Shown here one piece after another: positions 45,983 through 54,962 of a stretch of DNA of 64,000 bases; position 1 is the stretch's first letter, and every line of letters starts with the position of its first letter. A program made the translations under genes and the position numbers. Source of the DNA: Chryseobacterium soldanellicola (GTDB taxonomy: Bacteria > Bacteroidota > Bacteroidia > Flavobacteriales > Weeksellaceae). The DNA is taken from the NCBI RefSeq assembly GCF_900100115.1, contig NZ_FNKL01000003.1:1-64000 (forward strand), in the 5' to 3' direction. Under the pieces are notes generated by a model. The model was not told the origin of the DNA. It saw only the letters and a program-made list of their open reading frames with translations, and ran no database searches.

Positions 45983-47545
45983 TTATTTCTTAATAAGTTT
46001 CGCGTTAGCGGTTTTGTTCGTATCAGTTTTTATGGTAATTAAATAAGCTCCCTGAATTAAATTTTGCGTATTGATCTTTGTGACTTTATTCTTGGTGTTT
46101 AAGCTTTGTAATTGTCTTCCTGACATATCGTAAAGGATGATTTCAGCATCCTTAAAATCAAAGCCGATTTCTACATACGCATAATCCGAAACAGGATTCG
46201 GATAAATTTTAATATCCTGTTTTACGATCAGCTGATCAATTTGTTTATCGCCCAGCTTTACAATTTTCCAGTTCTCTTTTCCGAGCTCTTCTGCGCTGGT
46301 TCCGGCTAAAATGATCGAACCGTCTCTGTTGAGCTTAATATCAGATAATCTCTCCTCCTTCTTCCTTGATTCTCCTTTCACGTGCTTTCTCCACTGCTCA
46401 TCACCATTTTCATCCAAATACAACATCCAGAAAGTTTCATCGTCACTCTCTATTCTTTCTTCCGCCTGAGTGTAACCTCCGAGCAAAATTCCTGTTGTAA
46501 TATCTTTATTCTTTTCTCTTTGTTCCTGGCTCTGATTGATAACGCTCATTCCCATTAAGACATCCCTGTTTTTGAAATTGTAAGATTTCTGCCAGATTTC
46601 TTCGCCTCTTTCATTGAGTGAGAGTAACCAAAGGTCTGTTCCTTCTTCGATTCCAACGGTTTTATTTCCTGATCTTTCTGAGCGACTTTCGCCACCAATT
46701 AAAAATCCAGTTGATGTTAACGCTAAAGTTCTTAAATGATCGTCTCCTTTTCCTCCAAAATTCTTTTCCCATTCTACTTTTCCGTCTTTTGAAAGCTTAA
46801 TGATCCAGTAATCACCTTCGCCAAAGTTTTCCGTTTTCTTGGAACCATTAGCGCTGCTTCTTGAATAAACGCCGAGTAAAGCCCCGCCATCTTTTGTGGG
46901 AATCATTTTCTCAACTTCATCCAAACCTTTTCCTCCCAATACAATTTGAGAGGCTATGCCTCCGTTTTTATCTAATTTTACAATTAAAACATCCTTGGAA
47001 CCATAACCTTTCGGAGAGTTTTGTACATTCCCAGCCACAAAAAATCCTAGATCTGTGGTCTGAATGACAGATCTTGCTTCTTCATCTGAAGTTCCGCCAA
47101 GAGTTTTCTGCCATAATTCATCTCCAAATTCATTGATTCTGATAAGCCAAATATCTGATCCTCCTTTGGAATCTTCTTTTTTATCTAAAAATTTACCCGA
47201 AAATGACGTTCCTGAGATCAAAAATCCGCCTTCCTGGGTATTTACCGTAGCAGAGAGAAAATCATGGTTCTGTCCTGAGAAATATTTCTCCCAGACTTCT
47301 TCGCCTTGCTGATTTAATTTTACCAAATGGAAATCGTAGCCGTTATTCTGCTTACTGCCTGCTGCCTGAAGCTTACTGCTCTGAATTGAGCTTCCTGTGA
47401 TTAAGTATTGCCCGTCAATGGTGGTGGTTACCTGTGAAAGAAAATCCTGGGTACTGGATTTGATGTCTTTCTGCCAGACCACTTCCTGAGCTGATAGGCT
47501 CAAAAATGCGCACATGGTAAGTGCACTCATAGAGAGTTTTTTCAT
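45983..47545 (-). CDS. T9SS-sorted propeller-like secreted protein
   Basis: The 520-aa protein has a signal peptide (1-19). Repeated motifs of about 50 residues (GGxDxWLIRINExGDELWQKTLGGTSDEEA; GEGDYWIIKLSKDG...) suggest a beta-propeller-like repeat. The C-terminal about 80 residues are a T9SS type A sorting domain (IKIYPNPVSDYAYVEI ... QGAYLITIKT). It will be exported and attached to the cell surface. Its placement ahead of two Rhs proteins suggests it anchors or displays them. The same repeat type occurs in the protein at 57218. Confidence 0.85.
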   Translation of the reverse strand: MKKLSMSALTMCAFLSLSAQEVVWQKDIKSSTQDFLSQVTTTIDGQYLITGSSIQSSKLQAAGSKQNNGYDFHLVKLNQQGEEVWEKYFSGQNHDFLSATVNTQEGGFLISGTSFSGKFLDKKEDSKGGSDIWLIRINEFGDELWQKTLGGTSDEEARSVIQTTDLGFFVAGNVQNSPKGYGSKDVLIVKLDKNGGIASQIVLGGKGLDEVEKMIPTKDGGALLGVYSRSSANGSKKTENFGEGDYWIIKLSKDGKVEWEKNFGGKGDDHLRTLALTSTGFLIGGESRSERSGNKTVGIEEGTDLWLLSLNERGEEIWQKSYNFKNRDVLMGMSVINQSQEQREKNKDITTGILLGGYTQAEERIESDDETFWMLYLDENGDEQWRKHVKGESRKKEERLSDIKLNRDGSIILAGTSAEELGKENWKIVKLGDKQIDQLIVKQDIKIYPNPVSDYAYVEIGFDFKDAEIILYDMSGRQLQSLNTKNKVTKINTQNLIQGAYLITIKTDTNKTANAKLIKK

Positions 47546-47699
47546 TCCCGTGTTTATGTAGTGTTAATAGTTTATTTTTTTTTAAAATCGTGCAAATTTA
47601 TTATTTTACAGCGAGTTATACGTTCATATTACAATGATTTAATTCATTCCGGTTTATTATTTTACTGTTTATAGTCTTTCTAATGTTTTTTATTCTCTG

Positions 47700-47737
47700 C
47701 AAAGATATTTCTAGAACGCGACAAACCATGTCGTATT
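47700..47737 (-). promoter_or_regulatory. Shared 38-bp promoter pattern, Rhs operon copy
   Basis: Read on the minus strand it runs AATACGACATGGTTTGTCGC-N10-TATCTTTG. The same layout, at identical spacing, precedes both 128-aa genes at 55422-55459 and 55999-56036. It includes an inverted repeat CGACA/TGTCG. A second -7-like TAAATTTG lies nearer the gene (minus, 47593-47600). Confidence 0.65.
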
Positions 47738-48059
47738 ATATTATAGATGTATTTTTATTCTTTTTGGTTGGAAGACAAATATAAACGAGACTATTTTAAT
47801 TTTATTATGGGATTCAATAGTATAGATTTTTAACTAAAAATGCTATTCTTATCAGTAAAAATGCAGGAATCACAAATAGGTATAGGAACCCAAAGAAATT
47901 ATTGAAGCTGCTTTCTGGAGAAGATAGAAATCTGAAAAGCCTGAAATAGCAATCTGTACCATCATTTAATAGAGAAACGATGATGCCTGAGAAGATGGAT
48001 TAGTGATTTGTTAAGGTTCAATAATAACTTCAAACTTAGCGGTAGCCATTATCAAAAAA
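47738..48059. other. Intergenic stretch with no recognised feature
   Basis: I see no gene, hairpin or repeat here that I can support. Short frames are interrupted by stops. Confidence 0.4.
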
Positions 48060-48416
48060 TTAGGAATTCTTTTTGACGACATCTATCATATGATCAATAT
48101 CGAAAGGCTTTTGGAGGTAATCATCCGCTTTGCATTCTTTAGCTGTTTGGGGCAGGTCATTTGAAGTGGAAGTAAGTATAGCACCGATTTCCTCGGTGTT
48201 AGGATCAGATTTTAATTCTTCAATCACTTTTGACCCTTTTTTGCCACCTTGGATGTGATCATCTATGATGACTACATCCGGATCAATTTCTTCAATTTTT
48301 TCTACGGTTTCGGTATTTAATGATGGAGTAACGGCAAAACCTTCATCCTCCAATACCTGATCCATAATATCCAAGATTTCTTCATTGTCTTGGATAAGGA
48401 CAACCTTCTTTTTCAT
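48060..48416 (-). CDS. Single-domain response regulator (receiver only)
   Basis: The 118-aa CheY-like protein has VLIQDNEEILDIM at the N-terminus, phospho-acceptor Asp52 in VVIIDDHI and Lys in YLQKPFDID. No output domain is present. No kinase gene adjoins it, so its partner must lie elsewhere. The 5' region is AT-rich. Confidence 0.85.
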   Translation of the reverse strand: MKKKVVLIQDNEEILDIMDQVLEDEGFAVTPSLNTETVEKIEEIDPDVVIIDDHIQGGKKGSKVIEELKSDPNTEEIGAILTSTSNDLPQTAKECKADDYLQKPFDIDHMIDVVKKNS

Positions 48417-48768
48417 AAGAATTAATTTTATATAAAAATAATGAAAAAAACATTATGACTTTAAATATTCGCAGGATTTTCAATCAGAATTATATAATTC
48501 AAATCAATTTAAATTGTAAAGTATAAATCTTTAATTTTCAATAATTTATTGTTTGTTTTATCTTCCAAAATAAAAGTGCTGTTTGTTTGGCTACGTAAAT
48601 AATTTGTAAATTAACAACGAATAATATCCCGATGATTTAAGTTTATGACAAAAAAAATAATAATTCCTTTGTTCTTTTTTAAAGCCCTTAATCTCAATAG
48701 AGATCAAATCGACATCTATTGATCCATACAGGAAAGCACAATACAATCACTAAAATTATTTGAATAGT
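48417..48768. other. Intergenic 352 bp between divergent genes
   Basis: Very AT-rich. It contains the promoters of the response regulator and regulator R4, but no clear -7/-33 pair was found. Confidence 0.35.
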
Positions 48769-49347
48769 ATGATAGAAAAGCTGCTTATTAAAATACGCTC
48801 TATTATTGAGATAGATTCAAAAGAGGCAGATTGCCTGCAAGCTCTATTTAAGCCTAAATTTCTGAAAAAAGGTGATTTTTTTCTGGATGAAGGCCAGGTT
48901 TGTAAACACGCAGGATTTATTACCAAAGGATTAATGCGGTATTATATTAATCATGATGGAGAAGAGCAGACTTACGATTTTGCCCAGGAAAACGATTTCA
49001 TCTGCAATTACGAAAGCTTTATCCCTAAAATACCTTCAACAAAAATTATTCAGGCTTTGGAAGACTGCGAAATATTACAGATCTCTTATGATGACCTGCA
49101 AACCATGTATACTGCCCTACAACAGGGTGAGCGGTTAGGAAGACTGGTTATTGAACAAGTATTTATACACACATTACTGGGCTTAAGCTCATTTTATACC
49201 GACACACCAGAATTAAGGTATAAGGAGTTCGTAAAAAAACACCCCCAATTGCAGCAAAGGCTGTCCCAGTACCACATTGCATCCTATGTAGGAGTAAAGC
49301 CACAGTCGCTAAGCCGGATCCGTAAAAGAATGTACGACAAAAATTGA
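48769..49347 (+). CDS. Crp/Fnr-family transcriptional regulator (R4)
   Basis: The start is the ATG at 48769 (MIEKLLIKIRSII), giving 192 aa; a TTG nine bases earlier is less likely. It has the barrel motif GDFFLDEGQVCKHAGFITKG and an HTH with YHIASYVGVKPQSLSRIRKR. The recognition helix has Gln where R1/R2 have Glu, like R3. It precedes the DUF4267-cupin gene by 72 bp on the same strand and may control it. Confidence 0.85.
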   Translation: MIEKLLIKIRSIIEIDSKEADCLQALFKPKFLKKGDFFLDEGQVCKHAGFITKGLMRYYINHDGEEQTYDFAQENDFICNYESFIPKIPSTKIIQALEDCEILQISYDDLQTMYTALQQGERLGRLVIEQVFIHTLLGLSSFYTDTPELRYKEFVKKHPQLQQRLSQYHIASYVGVKPQSLSRIRKRMYDKN

Positions 49348-49419
49348 TTTATTAACCCAGGTGCATGAATTTGGTATTCCGGTTACCGAGCTTTGTATTA
49401 TAATTTTAAATAAAAAATC

Positions 49420-50322
49420 ATGATACAAAAAACCGCAACCGCAATTGCATTTCTAACAGGCTTGGGAATGATCTTCTTAGGAGCAAGATTTCTCCTGTCT
49501 CCGGAAATAGCCGAAACAGGATATGGCTTACATTTTAATGAGCAGGGAGATTATTCGTTCCACTATATCAAAGGTATTCGTGATCTGTTTTCAGGTCTCA
49601 TCATCTGTCTTCTCGTTTTAAGCAAACAAAGAAAAGCATTAGGCATAATACTGCTGACAGGAACGATGATCCCGTTGATGGATATGTTTATCGTGCTGAG
49701 TAAAGATTATAACGACATCGTACAGGCCATCCCACATATCTCTGCAATAATAATTTGTGCCGTTACCGGTATAATTATCATGCTTCATAAACCTTCAATC
49801 AAAAATACCCGCAAAGAACAAAATTACATCAGGCTGCTCAACAGTTATGACAATGATGGGATAAGCATAATGGAGCTGAATATTCTTCCCGGTGAAAAGA
49901 CGCCGTGGCATTATCATACTCTTTTTTCCGAGACATTCGAAATCATAAAAGGCACACTGGAAGTCGGTAAAGGAAAATCCGTAGTCAATTTAAAACAGGG
50001 TGAAGCCGCTACCATTGAGCCAAACGAAAAACACTATTATCACAATAGATCACAAGAAGAATGCGTAATAAAAGTAACTGTTAATCCCGGAAATAAAAAT
50101 TTTGAAAAATCGCTTTTTTTACTGAAAGGGCTGGCAAAAGATGGCTTGTCGAGCAATACCGGGGTGCCTAAAAAATTTATTGATCTGGCCGTTTTCGTTT
50201 ACTTAAGCAACTCAAGAATGCTCGGATTCCAAAAAGTTGCAGAACCCTTATTTAATTATATTGCGCATTCAGCGTTTAAGAAAGGATATTTGGATGACCT
50301 CGTAAACAAATACTATATCTGA
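49420..50322 (+). CDS. DUF4267-like membrane protein fused to a cupin domain
   Basis: The 300-aa protein has four N-terminal membrane helices (about 5-25, 50-67, 72-91, 102-122) resembling DUF4267, then a cupin domain (about 140-230) with PWHYHTLFSETFEIIKGTLEV and EPNEKHYYHN (His ligands). The C-terminal helical tail is unrecognised. The cupin likely binds a metal and a small molecule. It is preceded by regulator R4 and a GAGCTTTG -7-like box at 49388-49395. Confidence 0.7.
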   Translation: MIQKTATAIAFLTGLGMIFLGARFLLSPEIAETGYGLHFNEQGDYSFHYIKGIRDLFSGLIICLLVLSKQRKALGIILLTGTMIPLMDMFIVLSKDYNDIVQAIPHISAIIICAVTGIIIMLHKPSIKNTRKEQNYIRLLNSYDNDGISIMELNILPGEKTPWHYHTLFSETFEIIKGTLEVGKGKSVVNLKQGEAATIEPNEKHYYHNRSQEECVIKVTVNPGNKNFEKSLFLLKGLAKDGLSSNTGVPKKFIDLAVFVYLSNSRMLGFQKVAEPLFNYIAHSAFKKGYLDDLVNKYYI

Positions 50323-50617
50323 GACGTAAAAATTAAGATAGAAATGATTGGTACAAGTTGATTAAAAGGTGAAAAATTTCAATTATTTCAACAAAAAGGA
50401 ATTAAATCAGGTTTAAATATTAATTAAATAATTTATATTAAAGTCATGATTTTTAATATTAAATGTCATAATATGATAATCCTGCATGATAATTTAATCT
50501 GTTTTTTATTCCTTTTACCTTTGATTTTTTTAATTTAGTCTGTAAATAACACATTTGGTTGTTTTTTTTGCGCTCATCCACAAATAATAATGAAAAATTT
50601 ACCCAAGAATACACAAT

Positions 50618-51169
50618 ATGGAAAATACCGGTGCATCTGTAGTTATTACCCATCATATAATAGATGGGAAACAGCAGGAATATGAAAAATGGCTTGATGA
50701 AATAGTTCCTATAACTAAACATTCAGAAGGCTTTATCGATCTTCAGTTTGTACGGCCGATTCCTAAGCTGACCTTTGTTTATACTGTAATTATCAGGTTT
50801 GATACGATTGATAACCTTAAAAACTGGATGGAATCCGACAGTCGTAAAAAGCTGATCGAAAAAGCAATGCCTCTTTTTAGAAAAAATGACAGATACAAGA
50901 TAAGTTCCGGTTTGGATTTTCTTTTTAACTCAGAAAATGAAGGAAATAAAGTACCCGTGCGCTGGAAACAATTCCTGATAACCTGGTCGGCGATTTATCC
51001 GCTGTCTTTATTAATGCCGGTAATCTTATTTCCTGTTCTGAGATTCTTGAATATCCCTGAATATCATTATTCAGATGCTTTTTTCAGCTCAGGAATAATT
51101 GTTTTGCTAATGGTATTTATAGTTATGCCAAAATATACATTTCTTATCCGGAAATGGCTTTATAAGTAA
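50618..51169 (+). CDS. ABM-domain protein with two C-terminal membrane helices
   Basis: The 183-aa protein has an antibiotic-biosynthesis-monooxygenase fold (about 5-95: VVITHHIIDGKQQEYEKWLDEI, EGFIDLQFVRP, FDTIDNLKNWMES) followed by two membrane segments (about 118-140 and 152-172). ABM proteins act as cofactor-free monooxygenases or sensors of small quinone-like molecules. Membrane-anchored versions are common in bacteria. Confidence 0.75.
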   Translation: MENTGASVVITHHIIDGKQQEYEKWLDEIVPITKHSEGFIDLQFVRPIPKLTFVYTVIIRFDTIDNLKNWMESDSRKKLIEKAMPLFRKNDRYKISSGLDFLFNSENEGNKVPVRWKQFLITWSAIYPLSLLMPVILFPVLRFLNIPEYHYSDAFFSSGIIVLLMVFIVMPKYTFLIRKWLYK

Positions 51170-51192
51170 AAACAGATTATCTGAAGCCTCAA

Positions 51193-51224
51193 AAATCCCT
51201 GGCTCATTAAAGAAACAGGGATTT
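51193..51224. terminator. Terminator between convergent genes
   Basis: The stem AAATCCCTG/CAGGGATTT with a 14-nt loop lies between the ABM gene (plus) and the SDR gene (minus) and can serve both. Confidence 0.7.
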
Positions 51225-51249
51225 AAAAGAAAATTATAATTATAAAAGC

Positions 51250-52008
51250 TTAAAATCCGTACATACCGCCCGACACGGAAATTTGCTCACCTGTAATCCA
51301 GGCTGCATCGTCTGAAGCAAGAAAAACGGCAGCTTTTGCAATATCTTCGGGCTTACCTCTGCGGCCAAGCGGCGTATTGGCTATAAACATTTTCTCATAT
51401 TCACTTCCGGCAGTGACACCCGCACTCGCTGCACCTTCTGTTTCCGTAGCGCCTGGTAAAATAGAGTTGATCCGGACGTTTTTTGAACCCAATTCTTTTG
51501 ATAAAGAGATTGTTATGGCATCCAATGCCGCTTTAGTTGCAGAATATAAGGAGACCCCCGCCATTGGCGATTTGCTTGCGCCGGAGCTTATATTGATAAT
51601 ATTTCCGCCCTTGACGCCAAACAACTTCAAAGCCGCCTGAATGGTAAGTACAGGACCTAAAACATTAACATTGAAATGCTTGTAAAAAGCTTCCGCCGAT
51701 GCCTGCTCAACAGGTAAAAACTGCTGATAGACCGCGTTATTCACCAAAATATCCAATGCGCCGAAAGCAGCCTTAGTTTCTTCAAACAGCCTGGTAACAT
51801 CGGCTTCTTTCGATATATCGGCCTGTACCGAAAGAGCAATTCCTCCATTGTCGGTTATTTCTTTAACGACTTTATCCGCATCCTCTTTACTTGAGGCATA
51901 ATTTACCACTACCCTTGCTCCTTCAGCGGCAAAATGCTTTGCGATCGATGCGCCTATTCCCTTCGCAGCGCCGGTAACTACAGCTACTTTATTTTTTAAT
52001 TTATTCAT
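51250..52008 (-). CDS. Short-chain dehydrogenase/reductase (SDR), FabG-like
   Basis: The 252-aa classical SDR has TGAAKGIGASIA, NNAV, Ser in INISSGASKS, LYSATKAAL (Y-x3-K) and a C-terminal ASDDAAWITGEQISVSGGMYG, typical of glucose-1-dehydrogenase/FabG-like enzymes. It is downstream of another SDR in the same minus operon, 42 bp apart. Confidence 0.85.
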   Translation of the reverse strand: MNKLKNKVAVVTGAAKGIGASIAKHFAAEGARVVVNYASSKEDADKVVKEITDNGGIALSVQADISKEADVTRLFEETKAAFGALDILVNNAVYQQFLPVEQASAEAFYKHFNVNVLGPVLTIQAALKLFGVKGGNIINISSGASKSPMAGVSLYSATKAALDAITISLSKELGSKNVRINSILPGATETEGAASAGVTAGSEYEKMFIANTPLGRRGKPEDIAKAAVFLASDDAAWITGEQISVSGGMYGF

Positions 52009-52050
52009 TTTAAAAATTATTTTAATTGTTTTTATGATCCCAGATTCTAA

Positions 52051-52803
52051 TTATTTAGCCAGATAAGTCATACCACCATCAACGAGTATTTCGGCACCAA
52101 GTAAAAATGAGGAATCATCAGAGGCCAGAAAAACTGTGGTTTTACCAATGTCTGACGGTTGACCGATTCTGCCTGTCGGCATTTCACCTGCGAAATGTTT
52201 TTTTATGGCTTCAATCTGTTCCAAAGGGACAAATTTTTCAAATGCAGGTGTATCTGTTGTACCTGGTGTTATTACATTTACCCTGATTTTTCTCCCTAAA
52301 AGATCGCTTGAAAATGCTTTTGCAAAAAAGATAACAGCAGCCTTTGCAGCACCGTAAAGCGTAAAATTCGGATATGCGCGATGTGCCGCGTTTGAACCGA
52401 TCAGAATAATTGAGCCGCCATCATTCATATAAGGCAGCGCTTTATGAACTGTGAAATAAACACTTTTCAGGTTTAAATCCATTGTTTTGTCATAATCGGC
52501 TTCACCGATAGTTTCCACGGTTCCGACAGCTCCACCACCTGCATTGGCGACAATTACATCAATTTTACCAAACTTTTCAGATGTCTCCTTAAACAGTCTT
52601 TCAAGATCGTCAAGATTGGTCACATCAGCATTTATAGCTTTAAAATTATCTCCAAGCTGAGCTACGGAACGGTCTAAAGTTTCCTGATTTCGCCCGACAA
52701 TAACTCCTCTGGCGCCTTCATTTTTTAGCTCCTGCGCAATACCGAATCCAATGCCGCTATTTCCCCCTGTGATAACCGCTACTTTGTTTTTTAATTTATC
52801 CAT
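52051..52803 (-). CDS. Short-chain dehydrogenase/reductase (SDR)
   Basis: The 250-aa SDR has TGGNSGIGFGIA, NAGGG, Ser in ILIGSNAAHR, LYGAAKAAV (Y-x3-K) and the usual C-terminal LASDDSSFLLGAEILVDGGM. It is divergent from the HxlR gene at 52909, which probably regulates it. Confidence 0.85.
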   Translation of the reverse strand: MDKLKNKVAVITGGNSGIGFGIAQELKNEGARGVIVGRNQETLDRSVAQLGDNFKAINADVTNLDDLERLFKETSEKFGKIDVIVANAGGGAVGTVETIGEADYDKTMDLNLKSVYFTVHKALPYMNDGGSIILIGSNAAHRAYPNFTLYGAAKAAVIFFAKAFSSDLLGRKIRVNVITPGTTDTPAFEKFVPLEQIEAIKKHFAGEMPTGRIGQPSDIGKTTVFLASDDSSFLLGAEILVDGGMTYLAK

Positions 52804-52829
52804 TATTTCTTTTTTTAATGATTAAGCGG

Positions 52830-52866
52830 CAAAGTTAGATCAACTAAGTTATTTTAAGTAACTTTG
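52830..52866. promoter_or_regulatory. Face-to-face -7 boxes with operator between SDR and HxlR genes
   Basis: TAACTTTG occurs on both strands: minus at 52830-52837 (toward the SDR genes) and plus at 52859-52866 (toward HxlR). Between them AAGTTA-N7-TAACTT (52846-52864) is an inverted repeat. Further GTAAC copies follow at about 52882, 52894 and 52901. This layout suits control of both promoters by one HxlR dimer. Confidence 0.65.
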
Positions 52867-52908
52867 TACTGAAAAATAACAGTAACACAGATGTAACTGA
52901 GTAACATT

Positions 52909-53265
52909 ATGGGGTGTAAAATAGAAGAGTTCCAGCAGGAACAAAAGAAAAGAATGAGATCTGTTCAGGATGCAATGGACGCGCTGAATGGGAAATGGAA
53001 GATTGCTATAATTTCCTCTATTTGCTGTTACGGCAAAAGAAGGTTTTCTGATATTTTGGGTGATGTCACCGGAATCTCCAACAGAATGCTGAGCAAGGAA
53101 TTAAAGGAACTGGAAATAAACCAGCTCATAAAACGGACCGTTTTGAATACACAACCGATAACAGTTCAGTATGAACTTACAGAACACGGCGATACGCTGC
53201 AAACCATAATCACTAATCTTTCAGATTGGGGAATTGCGCACCGGAAAAAAATTGTTGGAAAATAA
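52909..53265 (+). CDS. HxlR-family transcriptional regulator
   Basis: The 118-aa winged-helix protein has MDALNGKWKIAIISSICCYGKRRFSDIL, GISNRMLSKELKELEINQLIKR and VQYELTEHGDTL. The Cys pair (ICCYGK) and the N-terminal Cys (MGCKIEE) may be redox-sensing. It is divergent from two SDR genes. Confidence 0.85.
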   Translation: MGCKIEEFQQEQKKRMRSVQDAMDALNGKWKIAIISSICCYGKRRFSDILGDVTGISNRMLSKELKELEINQLIKRTVLNTQPITVQYELTEHGDTLQTIITNLSDWGIAHRKKIVGK

Positions 53266-53528
53266 GCATCAATTTAAATCTGTTTCCCTTTTTAGATTTA
53301 TTGAAATATATATACTTTGAAAACAAGATAGCTATAAATAATTGCTGTTTTCATGAAATTTGTATTAAATTTAAAATTTTCACGTTAACGTATTAATAAT
53401 GAGTAAATATTTCATTTTTTAATAGGTATAATACTTTTGTTTCAGTCCTGTCGGAAGCAGAAACCAATAATCAACTGTATTTGAAAAGCAATAATTTAAA
53501 ATGACATCAAAAACAGAACATATAACTG

Positions 53529-53762
53529 TTGGCGGCCTCTGCAAAGCAAAAAAATTATCAGGACAGTGTTTCTTATTATTCAGCTCAATGCAAAACTGTA
53601 GAGAAAACATACAAACCAGTTTTTAAGGGATGGAAAATTACTCACAGCTATAAAGCCAATAACGGTTTTGGAATTCCGGTGATACAACAGACCACTTTTT
53701 ATTTTGACATACCGATCACGAAGATTACAGGACCTAAAGAGATTACAGAATCTGCCCGGTAG
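53529..53762 (+). pseudogene. C-terminal fragment of an unidentified protein
   Basis: A plus frame, preceded by stop codons and starting only at TTG, reads KQKNYQDSVSYYSAQC ... FKGWKITHSYKANNGFGIP ... TTFYFDIPITKITGPKEI. Composition is coding-like and may be the tail of a longer protein. No homologue recognised. Confidence 0.4.
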
Positions 53763-53766
53763 ACTT

Positions 53767-54888
53767 TTATTTCAAATATTGCAATACATTTTTCTTTTCC
53801 AGAGTAAAGGTTTTATGAGCGTTATTTTCTATGGTAATCGTCTGGCTATTATCAAGCATTGCTTTTATTTCGCAGAAAGTTTCACCATTTATTTTAGAAA
53901 CATCTTTATTATTGATTTTAATGATTTTATCCGTCAACTGTAATCCCGATAATTGAGGAATTTCCAGCTTATTTACAATGACAAGGCTGTTATCAACCGG
54001 CGCAAATGCAACCCCGAAACTCTGATATTCAGGAGCTTTTCCTGTATTGGCAAGAATAATTTTATTATTAATGAAATCAAGGTCAACTAAATAATTTTCT
54101 ATAAATCTGGTGCCAATCAAATTGGGTGAATCAGAGCTGCTGTCTACTATTTGGCTACCTAATTTTGTGTTATTAAGTTCAATATCCATCAAATCAACCT
54201 GTCTTTGCCCTTTAACGATACTGTTTAAAGATTGGGAAAGAAGCCCTTCAAAAGTCAAAAAATCTTTATCTTTTATTTGATCATAAGATTTCTGATTTAC
54301 CGTAAAACCCATTCCTGAGCCGGTATCAAATATAAATTCTATGTTTTGATTTCTTATCTTAGCATTAATTCTTGGGACACTCGTGAAGTTTTCTTCAGAA
54401 AAAGGAATCGTTGCAGCATTATCGGGAAGGTTCTGCGGCTTATCAAATACCGTAATCGTATTACTTTTAAAATCAATCCGCCAAACTTTGCCTTTCATCA
54501 TATTAGCTCCAAAAATTCCACTGATTTTTTTACATGCCCGGCCGCTCATCCAGCTTATATCTGCAAATGAAAAGTTGACGCCTTTGAGGTTTAAATCTGC
54601 GACCTGTAAATTATCTGTAGAAAAAACTTCCATCTTTGATTTGGCATTGTTTGCATCAATTCCTTCAAAAACAGTTGTACTTTTCTTTTCGTTCAACTGA
54701 TTTTTCAGCTCAGATGAAATAATCGTAAAAGCCCCTGAATCAAAAATGAAATTATGCGGATTATTTTTAATATTTAGTTTCACAATGATCTTTCCGTCAA
54801 TGAATTCAAATGGTATTGTTGCCGCATTAAAAAAGAAAGGAAACAATAATAATAAAAGTAAAAACAAATGCTTTTTATGATTTCTCAT
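53767..54888 (-). CDS. Aspartyl-protease-like protein with PDZ domain
   Basis: The 373-aa protein has a signal peptide (1-22), two retropepsin-like lobes in one chain (FDSGAFTIIS in the first, FDTGSGMGFTVN in the second) and a C-terminal PDZ domain (about 285-365: GVAFAPVDNSLVIVNKLEIPQLSGLQLTDKI). It may be a periplasmic aspartyl protease. The first lobe has DSG rather than DTG, which is tolerated in some members. Confidence 0.8.
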   Translation of the reverse strand: MRNHKKHLFLLLLLLFPFFFNAATIPFEFIDGKIIVKLNIKNNPHNFIFDSGAFTIISSELKNQLNEKKSTTVFEGIDANNAKSKMEVFSTDNLQVADLNLKGVNFSFADISWMSGRACKKISGIFGANMMKGKVWRIDFKSNTITVFDKPQNLPDNAATIPFSEENFTSVPRINAKIRNQNIEFIFDTGSGMGFTVNQKSYDQIKDKDFLTFEGLLSQSLNSIVKGQRQVDLMDIELNNTKLGSQIVDSSSDSPNLIGTRFIENYLVDLDFINNKIILANTGKAPEYQSFGVAFAPVDNSLVIVNKLEIPQLSGLQLTDKIIKINNKDVSKINGETFCEIKAMLDNSQTITIENNAHKTFTLEKKNVLQYLK

Positions 54889-54931
54889 TGTCTATTGATT
54901 TATGGTGTCGGACAAATATAAGAAAAAATAA

Positions 54932-54952
54932 AGACTGCCAATGAGGCAGTCT
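54932..54952 (-). terminator. Terminator after the first 128-aa gene
   Basis: The perfect 8-bp stem AGACTGCC/GGCAGTCT has a 5-nt loop. On the minus strand it is followed by TTATTTTTT. Confidence 0.75.
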
Positions 54953-54962
54953 TCTGAGTTAA

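Noticed and set aside
47738..48059. Possible decayed gene upstream of the response regulator
   Set aside because: Frames are broken by stops and no family can be recognised.
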